Below, piece after piece: positions 1-4,428 of a stretch of DNA of 12,577 nucleotides; position 1 is the stretch's first letter, and each line of letters opens with the position of its first letter. The position numbers were made by a program, and so were the translations under genes. The notes beneath the pieces are model-generated. The model was not told the DNA's origin. It made no database searches and saw only the letters and a list, made by a program, of their open reading frames with translations. The DNA comes from Candidatus Nealsoniibacteriota bacterium (GTDB lineage Bacteria; Patescibacteriota; Minisyncoccia; Minisyncoccales; MHMH01): assembly GCA_016181985.1 (NCBI GenBank), contig JACOYG010000041.1, positions 1-12,577 on the forward strand. The letters are read 5' to 3'.

Positions 1-1
1 A

Positions 2-55
2 CCGACGGGTTTTCCTGCCCGCCGCCTGCGGCGGCGGGCTAAAATTCAGCGTCGG
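2..55 (-). repeat. GC-rich palindromic repeat, outlying copy
   Basis: A perfect 10-bp stem with a 3-nt loop (arms 17-26 and 30-39) sits inside outer arms CCGACG (2-7) and CGTCGG (50-55). On the minus strand its flanks resemble the larger repeat at 94-180: GACGCTGA before the hairpin and GGAAAACCCGTCG after it, against GACGCCGA and GGAAAACTCGTCG. I read it as another member of the same family in the same orientation as the 94-180 copy. Such palindromes are common as dispersed repeats in CPR-type genomes; the family assignment is inference. Confidence 0.6.
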
Positions 56-93
56 GATTTTCGCTGAAATAGGTTCGGATTTTAACTAAAACA

Positions 94-180
94 CACCGCC
101 AGTTTATACACGACGAGTTTTCCGCCTCGCCCCGCCTCTGGCGGGGCTCGGCGTCTGCCAGGATTTTGAACGGATTTTTG
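94..180 (+). repeat. Left arm of 87-bp inverted repeat
   Basis: This is the reverse complement of 1750-1836 with one difference (position 170 against 1760). It begins with the last 8 nt of the tRNA-Ser(UGA) 3' end (CACCGCCA), then contains a GC-rich hairpin around 130-150 (CCCCGCC, TCTG loop, GGCGGGG). Read on the minus strand it encodes the same peptide tail as the recombinase C-terminus, running from KNP through DAEPRQRRGEAE. It may therefore be the 3' tail of a second, lost recombinase gene. Confidence 0.85.
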
Positions 181-198
181 CTTTTTGTCAAAATAGCG

Positions 199-204
199 TA
201 TAAT
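199..204 (+). promoter_or_regulatory. -10 box upstream of recombinase leader
   Basis: There is a perfect TATAAT at 199-204. The -35 is weak (TTTTGC at 176-181 with a 17-bp spacer, or TTGCTT at 178-183 with 15 bp), and it falls at the inner edge of the inverted repeat. The start site would be near 211, so the RNA would begin in the 5' arm of the long stem at 209-222. Confidence 0.5.
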
Positions 205-208
205 GAAA

Positions 209-333
209 GTGAACTCAATCTCATAATGTTCCGCGAATTTTATTACAACTTAATCGTTGTAATCCCAAAGGAGCAACTTCTGTCAGTTTCGCGGAAGCGA
301 GATTGAGTTCACAGGGTTGCTCCTTTGGTTTTT
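209..333 (+). ncRNA. Structured leader RNA with predicted pseudoknot, upstream of the recombinase
   Basis: Four perfectly complementary helices can be read directly. Stem A is 14 bp (209-222 with 299-312), stem B 7 bp (231-237 with 288-294), stem C 7 bp (243-249 with 256-262) and stem D 13 bp (265-277 with 316-328). A, B and C are nested. D starts inside B and closes outside A, which gives a pseudoknot or two alternative folds. The 3' arm of D is followed by a T run (GGTTTTTAAG), so D alone looks like an intrinsic terminator 14 nt before the recombinase start codon. The 5' arm of D contains AAAGGAG, a Shine-Dalgarno-like string that would be hidden when D forms. It could be a cis-acting attenuator, a stand-alone small RNA, or DNA-level recombinase binding sites. 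I recognise no known RNA family. Confidence 0.55.
316..333 (+). terminator. Terminator-like 3' arm and T run before the recombinase
   Basis: The arm at 316-328 pairs perfectly over 13 bp with 265-277 and is followed by five T residues. Its position just before the ATG at 342 fits premature termination or attenuation of recombinase transcription. The hairpin loop is long (38 nt), which weakens the terminator reading compared with the pseudoknot reading. Confidence 0.35.
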
Positions 334-341
334 AAGAAAAT

Positions 342-1439
342 ATGAACACACAAAATTTTCAAACCAAAAAGTTTTTTCTCTATGCGAGGAAATCAACGGA
401 TACCGAAGAAAGACAAGTCCGGAGTATAGACGACCAAATAGCAGAATTGAAGGAATTAGCGAAAAAAGAAAACGTTGAGATAGCTAAAATTTTCATTGAA
501 AAACAAACCGCTAAAGAGCCAGGAAGACCGATTTTTAACGAAATGCTATCTCGCATAGAGAAAGGCGAAGCCGAAGGAATTTTAGCGTGGCATCCCGACC
601 GCTTGGCTCGTAATTCCGTTGATGGTGGAAAAATAATTTGGTTGTTGGATATAGAAAAAATCAAAGGGCTAAAATTTCCGACTTTTTGGTTTGAGAATAC
701 GCCGCAGGGAAAATTTATGTTACAAATTGCTTTCGGCCAATCAAAATACTATGTTGATAATTTAAGCGAAAATATCAAAAGAGGAATAAGGCAAAAACTG
801 AAAAATGGTTTATGGCCACAAATGGCCCCGCTGGGTTATCTCAATGATAGAAATACAAAATCCATTATTGTTGATAAAAATAAAGCCCGGCTCATCAAAA
901 AATCTTTTGAGTTGTATTCAACCGGCAATTATTCCCTGCGGCGGCTTTGCGAAACAATAAGTACCTTAGGTCTGCTTGGCCGGAAACAGAAAGCGTTAGG
1001 TATTGCCAACTATCAATATCTTCTCAAAAACCCTTTCTATTGCGGACTAATCAGATATAACGGGGAACTCTACGAAGGAAAACACGAACCAATTATCGCA
1101 AAGAAACTTTTTGGTAAGGTCCAGGAAATAATGAAAAGCAAAAGCAAGCCGAACAAAAAGAAGCCGAAGTATTTTGTTTTTCGCGGTTTTATCCGTTGTG
1201 CTGAGTGCGGTTGTTTAATAACCGCCGAAACACAAAAAGGCCATAACTATTACCACTGCACCAAGAGAAAAATCAGATGTTCGCAAAAATATGTCCGCGA
1301 GGAAAATTTGGCGGGACAAATAAACGAGCATATTCAAAAAGTTTCTTTGCCCGATGACTGGGCGAAAAAGATAATCGCCGAACTAGAAAAAGAAAATTGG
1401 GAAAAACCCAATCATCGGAATCTTTTGCCCAAAATCTGA
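342..1439 (+). CDS. Large serine recombinase, N-terminal part (frameshifted gene)
   Basis: This is a site-specific DNA recombinase of the resolvase/invertase superfamily, large-serine type, which cuts and rejoins DNA through a serine-DNA link. The N-terminal catalytic domain shows YARKS (residues 14-18, with R16 and the nucleophile S18) and DRLAR (86-90). The recombinase domain follows, with PLGY near 163-166 and the conserved NPFYCG segment at 230-235. A zinc ribbon has C286, C289, C306 and C313. The reading frame ends at residue 365, soon after the ribbon, while the expected coiled-coil and C-terminal segment continues in another frame from about 1397. A one-base loss (or two-base gain) in the A-rich stretch around 1386-1406 explains this. 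No Shine-Dalgarno precedes ATG 342; the leader at 209-333 lies directly upstream. The catalytic residues are intact, but a truncated product may not be active. Confidence 0.85.
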   Translation: MNTQNFQTKKFFLYARKSTDTEERQVRSIDDQIAELKELAKKENVEIAKIFIEKQTAKEPGRPIFNEMLSRIEKGEAEGILAWHPDRLARNSVDGGKIIWLLDIEKIKGLKFPTFWFENTPQGKFMLQIAFGQSKYYVDNLSENIKRGIRQKLKNGLWPQMAPLGYLNDRNTKSIIVDKNKARLIKKSFELYSTGNYSLRRLCETISTLGLLGRKQKALGIANYQYLLKNPFYCGLIRYNGELYEGKHEPIIAKKLFGKVQEIMKSKSKPNKKKPKYFVFRGFIRCAECGCLITAETQKGHNYYHCTKRKIRCSQKYVREENLAGQINEHIQKVSLPDDWAKKIIAELEKENWEKPNHRNLLPKI

Positions 1440-1843
1440 AAGATAAAATATCAGTAATTGATGGGAAACTGGAAAGGTTGATGGCTGCCTATCTTGAAAA
1501 CGCTGTTTCTTTGCCGGAATATCAGGAAAATAAAAACAATATAATCCAGCAAAAACAAATTCTGAAAGACAAAATCGCCGCTTTTGAGCAAAAGAGGGAT
1601 AATTGGTTCGAACCGGCTATCCGGTTCGTAAATGAGATAAAATCCGCTAAAATTTTGGCAAAAAGCCGGAATTTGGAAGAAAAGAAAGATTTTCTTAAAA
1701 AACTAGGTTCGAACTTCCAAATTCTGAATCAAAAACTTGTTTTTGATTTCAAAAATCCGATCAAAATCCTGGCAGACGCCGAGCCCCGCCAGAGGCGGGG
1801 CGAGGCGGAAAACTCGTCGTGTATAAACTGGCGGTGGGGGTGA
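1397..1843 (+). CDS. Large serine recombinase, C-terminal part, out of frame
   Basis: This continues the recombinase in a different frame and overlaps the upstream part by 43 nt. From about residue 5 it reads as a charged helical segment rich in K, E and Q (coiled-coil-like, including ENAVSLPEYQENK), typical of the end of CPR-type large serine recombinases. The nominal start is TTG, and independent translation is unlikely. It is better read as the lost 3' end of the gene at 342. The last residues are encoded by the 87-bp inverted repeat and the GC-rich palindrome. The stop TGA (1841-1843) lies inside tRNA-Ser(UGA) on the opposite strand, so gene and tRNA converge and overlap by about 15 nt. 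A programmed frameshift is possible, but I see no classic slippery heptamer in the right phase. Confidence 0.7.
   Translation: MGKTQSSESFAQNLKDKISVIDGKLERLMAAYLENAVSLPEYQENKNNIIQQKQILKDKIAAFEQKRDNWFEPAIRFVNEIKSAKILAKSRNLEEKKDFLKKLGSNFQILNQKLVFDFKNPIKILADAEPRQRRGEAENSSCINWRWG
1750..1836 (-). repeat. Right arm of 87-bp inverted repeat
   Basis: This is the inverted partner of 94-180. It contains the GC-rich hairpin GCCCCGCC/GGCGGGGC (about 1783-1801) and the last codons of the recombinase. It ends in the 3' acceptor strand of tRNA-Ser(UGA), with homology stopping within the acceptor stem at 1836. Confidence 0.85.
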
Positions 1844-1918
1844 GATTCGAACTCACGATACCCTTTCGGGTATAATAGTTTTCAAAACTATCGCTTTCAG
1901 CCGCTCAGCCACCCCACC
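1829..1918 (-). tRNA. tRNA-Ser (anticodon UGA)
   Basis: Read on the minus strand, acceptor arms GGTGGGG (1918-1912) and CCCCACC (1839-1833) pair perfectly, followed by discriminator G (1832) and an encoded CCA (1831-1829). The anticodon loop is TTTGAAA on an ATAGT/ACTAT stem, giving UGA. A long variable arm (ACCC/GGGT hairpin) confirms class II serine tRNA, and the T arm contains TTCGAAT. It should read UCA and related Ser codons. Its 3' end forms part of the inverted repeat beside the recombinase. Confidence 0.95.
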
Positions 1919-1924
1919 AAGACA

Positions 1925-1954
1925 TGCATATCTAATTTAGGACATTTTCGACAA
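1925..1954 (-). promoter_or_regulatory. Possible promoter of tRNA-Ser(UGA)
   Basis: On the minus strand TTGTCG (1954-1949) and TATGCA (1930-1925) are spaced by 18 bp, and the tRNA 5' end lies 6 nt past the -10. Both boxes are imperfect. Read-through from the regulator gene just upstream is an alternative source of the transcript. Confidence 0.35.
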
Positions 1955-1964
1955 TTATTCCAGC

Positions 1965-3014
1965 TCATCTCGCGCGCCCTAATGCCTTGGCCCGCTCAAC
2001 CATAAATTTCACTTCTTCATTCATATTGGTCGATTCTATCATTATTTCTGGATGCTTTTCCTGAAAAACCCTGTAAATTTCATCGGCAAAAGCCTGACCG
2101 ACCACCGGCACTTTATCGTAATCAAAAATAATTGTTTTGAACTTATCCAAATTTAACAGAACGCGCCTAGCCTGCGAACGCGAGACATGAACACCTCCCA
2201 AGGTATAGAGTTTAATATATATCTCCGTCTTATCAAAGCCGTAATCGCCTCTATCGACGCTGGTGAACTTCTGAAAAATATCGTTCAGGTGACGCTTGGA
2301 ATTGACGCTAATCCGGAACTTGACAAGGGTGCCATTCAACAACTTCTGCGGTTTTTCTACAAAGATATCGGGCAGAGTATTGTCGACAATGAGACTGCGA
2401 TCGAAGCTTTCCAAAGAAAAGACATCTCCGACCTTAGAAGTAAAAAATATCCCCTCTCCGGAATGAGATTTCGGCGTTGTCGTTGTCTTGCCTTTTAATA
2501 AATCTTGGATCGCTTCCAATTCTGATTTTAACTTCCTTTGCTTCATGACGTTTTTAAAAACACCTATGCCGTAATCGCGTACCTGGAATAAAAGCATGCT
2601 GTCTTGAATATTTACCTCGACGAAAATTTTCTCCGATCTGGAGTGTTCGATAGCATTATTAAGCATCTCCGAAAAAGCATAAGTAAAAATACTATAGATG
2701 TTCTCCGGCAATCTTTTCAAATTTGGCACAGAATTTTCAATTTGTTCTAAAACCTTATGCTCTTCCAAGTTTTTACCGGAGAATGATTGAGAAAAATAAT
2801 TTGGAATGATGTCTTTATTTTTTTGGGCGTATGCCGGGGAAACATAGAATGATCCCCTAGTTTTTCCAATCTTAATTAAATGCCTTTCATCTGCAAGCCC
2901 GGAAATGAGACTGCTGGCGTATTGCCTGGAAACGCCAAAATGCCGGGCGATATCCTTGGTTAGGATTTTCCCTTCTTTTTTGGCTATTTTAAGTATTCCT
3001 TCTTTAGTTAGCAT
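1965..3014 (-). CDS. HTH - GHKL ATPase - STAS-like (DUF4325) regulator
   Basis: This appears to be a single-chain regulatory protein with three parts. An N-terminal winged-HTH-like segment (about 1-60) includes DIARHFGVSRQYASSLI. A histidine-kinase-like ATPase (about 85-235) has the N box with E116 and N120, the G1 motif DYGIG (147-151) and the G2 motif SGEG (185-188). The C-terminal STAS-like DUF4325 domain spans about 262-345. No phospho-accepting H box or transmembrane segment is visible, so it resembles an anti-sigma kinase (SpoIIAB/RsbW type) fused to its STAS partner and to DNA binding, not a sensor kinase. The target is unknown. ATG at 3014 was chosen because the HTH starts at once and a near-consensus promoter ends 9 nt before it, which implies a leaderless mRNA; no Shine-Dalgarno is present. 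The gene ends 46 nt before tRNA-Ser(UGA) on the same strand. Confidence 0.8.
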   Translation of the reverse strand: MLTKEGILKIAKKEGKILTKDIARHFGVSRQYASSLISGLADERHLIKIGKTRGSFYVSPAYAQKNKDIIPNYFSQSFSGKNLEEHKVLEQIENSVPNLKRLPENIYSIFTYAFSEMLNNAIEHSRSEKIFVEVNIQDSMLLFQVRDYGIGVFKNVMKQRKLKSELEAIQDLLKGKTTTTPKSHSGEGIFFTSKVGDVFSLESFDRSLIVDNTLPDIFVEKPQKLLNGTLVKFRISVNSKRHLNDIFQKFTSVDRGDYGFDKTEIYIKLYTLGGVHVSRSQARRVLLNLDKFKTIIFDYDKVPVVGQAFADEIYRVFQEKHPEIMIESTNMNEEVKFMVERAKALGRAR

Positions 3015-3023
3015 TGTAAACTA

Positions 3024-3053
3024 ATTGTAAACCAAAAGGCGCATAATTGTCAA
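3024..3053 (-). promoter_or_regulatory. Strong promoter of the HTH-GHKL-DUF4325 gene, leaderless start
   Basis: On the minus strand, consensus -35 TTGACA (3053-3048), an 18-bp spacer and -10 TACAAT (3029-3024) are followed 9 nt later by ATG (3014). The expected transcription start falls 0-3 nt before the ATG. A second TTTACAAT copy overlaps the start codon, giving TTTACAAT repeated at 11-bp spacing. Confidence 0.7.
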
Positions 3054-3084
3054 GTGATTGACAAAATGTGTATGGCATTATGCG
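3040..3084. promoter_or_regulatory. Nested inverted repeats, candidate operator
   Basis: A perfect inverted repeat TTGTCAAGTGATTGACAA (3047-3064) covers the -35 box of the regulator gene. It is enclosed by a second pair, CGCATAAT (3040-3047) and ATTATGCG (3077-3084). Position and symmetry fit a repressor site. Autoregulation by the HTH of the adjacent gene is an inference only. Confidence 0.4.
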
Positions 3085-3198
3085 TATCAAATTTTTAAAC
3101 AGGGCGCGCGGATCTCTCAATAATAAATCAGGGCGAAGAGGGAGGGATTCGAACCCTCGATAGGGTTTTAAGGCCCTATAACAGGTTAGCAACCTGCC

Positions 3199-3250
3199 GC
3201 TTTCAACCGCTCCCCGCCCCAGGCGGGTCCGCCTCGGGCGGAAGCCACCT
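3199..3250 (-). repeat. 52-bp direct repeat, copy 1
   Basis: Identical to 4377-4428 in the same orientation, offset by 1178 bp. Sequence differs immediately on both sides (3198 and 3251 against 4376 and 4429). It holds tRNA-Ser D-arm sequence plus the 30-nt insertion. Confidence 0.95.
3213..3242. repeat. 30-nt GC-rich double-hairpin insertion in tRNA D arm, copy 1
   Basis: Two adjacent 6-bp hairpins with 3-nt loops: CCCGCC/GGCGGG (3213-3227) and TCCGCC/GGCGGA (3228-3242). It lies exactly between nucleotides that are adjacent in the intact tRNA (4099 and 4100), so the insertion boundaries are clear to within one base. Confidence 0.9.
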
Positions 3251-3256
3251 TGTAGT

Positions 3257-3946
3257 TCATTCTTCGATTTTTACATTCTTAACATATTTTAGCGGTAGTT
3301 CTTTCGGGAACATTATTTCGGGATATAATTTATAGAATTGTCTAATTTTTTCCTGATTACCTTTTATTTTTTCCATCATACCTTGATCGATTAGTTCTTT
3401 AATACGCGGATCTGATTTATCCCAGAACCACTCTGAATCTGGAAGCGTTTTAAGAAAACGAGCTAAATACTTAATAAATTCCGATGCAGGAATTTCGGAG
3501 TCATGGAAATATTTTTTATCGTTTTCATTATCAACGAAATTAAGCCAATCGCCGGCGGTGGCAACTTTCGCTCCATCTAAATTTAAAGCCTCTAGATCAA
3601 TCTCCAGAGTTACTTCGCCATAATTTGCTGGCCGTGTACTAGCAAAAACATACTCATCTCGTCCTGCTTCTCTGTCTAAAGAACCGGTACTCGTAGTTTC
3701 AAAATCTTCAAGTTGTTCTTTGGAAATTAATCCTTGTTTCAGCAATTCTTTTTCGCTTAAGATCGCTCCTGCTTTTTGAATCGCCTTCCACTTTTCCTTC
3801 GACGTCTGGTGATACAATTTAAGTTTTTCTAAAATTTCTTTTTCGCTAATTTTATTCTCAAATCGATTTTCGGGTACTACTGACGCATGAGTAGAAGTCT
3901 TTTTCCCTTCTTTTAAAAAACCTCCGCTTTCAAAATTACTTACCAT
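3257..3946 (-). CDS. Uncharacterised protein with ADP-ribosyltransferase-like motifs
   Basis: I do not recognise this 229-aa protein with certainty. The first ~30 residues look disordered. From residue 44 the order of motifs recalls the ADP-ribosyltransferase fold, including DarT/DUF4433-like and KptA-like relatives: LYHQT (44-48), an alpha helix with KAGAILS (58-64), YVFAS (99-103), NYGE (108-111) and a late SEIPASEF (150-157), which could supply the H, Y/S and E positions. If so, it may modify nucleic acid or protein, perhaps as a toxin, but no antitoxin gene is adjacent. No signal peptide or membrane segment is seen. ATG 3946 has no clear Shine-Dalgarno, and TATAGA (about 3987-3982) could be a weak -10. 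It lies between an intact tRNA-Ser(GCU) upstream and a tRNA-Ser pseudogene starting 6 nt after its stop. The ORF is convincing; the functional call is weak. Confidence 0.6.
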   Translation of the reverse strand: MVSNFESGGFLKEGKKTSTHASVVPENRFENKISEKEILEKLKLYHQTSKEKWKAIQKAGAILSEKELLKQGLISKEQLEDFETTSTGSLDREAGRDEYVFASTRPANYGEVTLEIDLEALNLDGAKVATAGDWLNFVDNENDKKYFHDSEIPASEFIKYLARFLKTLPDSEWFWDKSDPRIKELIDQGMMEKIKGNQEKIRQFYKLYPEIMFPKELPLKYVKNVKIEE

Positions 3947-4017
3947 AATTTTATTTTATTAAATTTTCTATACTCATATATTAACGGCTTTAACGATTTT
4001 CGTCACGAGTTTGCAAT

Positions 4018-4111
4018 TGGCGAAGAGGGAGGGATTCGAACCCTCGATAGGGTTTTAAGGCCCTATAACAGGTTAGCAACCTGCCGCTTTCAACCGCTCA
4101 GCCACCTCTTC
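4018..4111 (-). tRNA. tRNA-Ser (anticodon GCU), intact copy
   Basis: On the minus strand, acceptor GAAGAGG (4111-4105) pairs with CCTCTTC (4028-4022), followed by discriminator G (4021) and encoded CCA (4020-4018). The anticodon loop TTGCTAA on GCAGG/CCTGT gives GCU, for Ser AGC/AGU codons. The long variable arm and TTCGAAT T loop fit class II. The gene begins 8 nt after the GIY-YIG stop codon, leaving no room for its own promoter, so it probably relies on read-through from the promoter at 4443-4470. It is the only intact GCU copy in the window. Confidence 0.95.
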
Positions 4112-4119
4112 AAATTATA

Positions 4120-4362
4120 TTAAATTGTTAAAAGGTATTTAATTCTTTCTCTCCCTTTCCCTGATTTTAAAAACAATTCTTCTTTTCGCGCATCCTCCCT
4201 AGAAATAAAAGCCTCATAATAAATTAACTTCCAGGGACCATTATTCTTGGTAAATTCCGACTTTTCGGAATTATGTTCTTTTATTCTTCTCTTTAAATCA
4301 TCAGTCAAACCATTATAAAGTTTACCGTTTCTTTGACTTTTTAAGATATAGACGTAATGCAT
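4120..4362 (-). CDS. Small GIY-YIG nuclease-domain protein (UPF0213/YhbQ-like)
   Basis: An 80-aa protein made of a single GIY-YIG domain. It shows YVYILKS (3-9, the GIY strand), LYNGLT (15-20, the YIG strand, with N in place of the usual I), LKRRIKEHN (23-31, with catalytic Arg and conserved His-Asn), PWKLIYYE (43-50) and a C-terminal ARKEELFLK (58-66) carrying the metal-binding Glu. The length equals that of the UPF0213 mini-proteins, whose biological role is unclear; the GIY-YIG fold otherwise occurs in homing endonucleases and repair nucleases. There is no Shine-Dalgarno before ATG 4362. Its 5' leader is the broken tRNA-Ser fragment (4377-4432), and it ends 8 nt before an intact tRNA-Ser, so it should be transcribed from a tRNA promoter. 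This setting suggests a homing-like gene living in a tRNA locus, which remains inference. Confidence 0.85.
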   Translation of the reverse strand: MHYVYILKSQRNGKLYNGLTDDLKRRIKEHNSEKSEFTKNNGPWKLIYYEAFISREDARKEELFLKSGKGRERIKYLLTI

Positions 4363-4376
4363 AAATATCGTTTGTT

Positions 4377-4428
4377 GCTTTCAACCGCTCCCCGCCCCAG
4401 GCGGGTCCGCCTCGGGCGGAAGCCACCT
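4377..4428 (-). repeat. 52-bp direct repeat, copy 2
   Basis: Identical over 52 bp to 3199-3250 in the same orientation. Homology ends at T4376/C3198 on one side and C4429/T3251 on the other. Confidence 0.95.
4391..4420. repeat. 30-nt GC-rich double-hairpin insertion in tRNA D arm, copy 2
   Basis: Same sequence and same insertion point as 3213-3242: two consecutive 6-bp hairpins placed within the D arm of a tRNA-Ser fragment. Confidence 0.9.

Larger units (their letters stand above)
94..1836 (+). mobile_element. Putative serine-recombinase element bounded by an 87-bp inverted repeat
   Basis: Two inverted copies of an 87-bp sequence (86 of 87 identical) flank a promoter, a structured leader and a large serine recombinase gene. 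The right copy runs into the CCA end of tRNA-Ser(UGA), and the left copy carries the same last 8 nt of that tRNA (CACCGCCA, 94-101). Integration next to tRNAs is typical of mobile DNA, but true attL/attR sites would be direct repeats. The inverted arrangement suggests an invertible segment, or two recombinase-gene tails brought together. The exact boundaries are uncertain, and the recombinase frameshift suggests the element may now be inactive. Confidence 0.45.
3134..3250 (-). pseudogene. tRNA-Ser(GCU) pseudogene with 30-nt insertion in the D arm
   Basis: The 79 nt at 3134-3212 are identical to the intact tRNA-Ser(GCU) at 4021-4099, covering the 3' acceptor strand, T arm, variable arm and anticodon arm. 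A 30-nt GC-rich insertion (3213-3242) then interrupts the D arm, followed by 8 more tRNA nucleotides (3243-3250). The remainder of the 5' acceptor strand is lost: TACAAGG faces CCTCTTC, leaving about three mismatches in seven pairs. No CCA is encoded (CCC instead). It starts 6 nt after the stop codon of the gene at 3257-3946. It is unlikely to give a working tRNA. Confidence 0.85.

Noticed and set aside
94..180. attL/attR pair of a standard tRNA integration
   Set aside because: The 87-bp copies are inverted relative to each other. Simple site-specific integration would leave direct repeats.
39..224. 61-aa minus-strand ORF
   Set aside because: It reads through the GC-rich repeats and the left inverted-repeat arm. 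The peptide is a repeat tail shared with the recombinase C-terminus, with no sign of an independent gene.
209..333. Retron-type or CRISPR-type RNA
   Set aside because: The 14-bp outer stem recalls retron end repeats, but no reverse transcriptase is present, and there are no regularly spaced repeats of CRISPR type anywhere in the window.
1386..1406. Programmed -1 frameshift in the recombinase
   Set aside because: A runs are present, but no X XXY YYZ heptamer is in the correct phase and no obvious downstream stem was seen; an indel is simpler.
3004..3192. 62-aa minus-strand ORF
   Set aside because: It starts in the tRNA-Ser pseudogene and runs into the regulator promoter region; the first residues are tRNA sequence read as protein.
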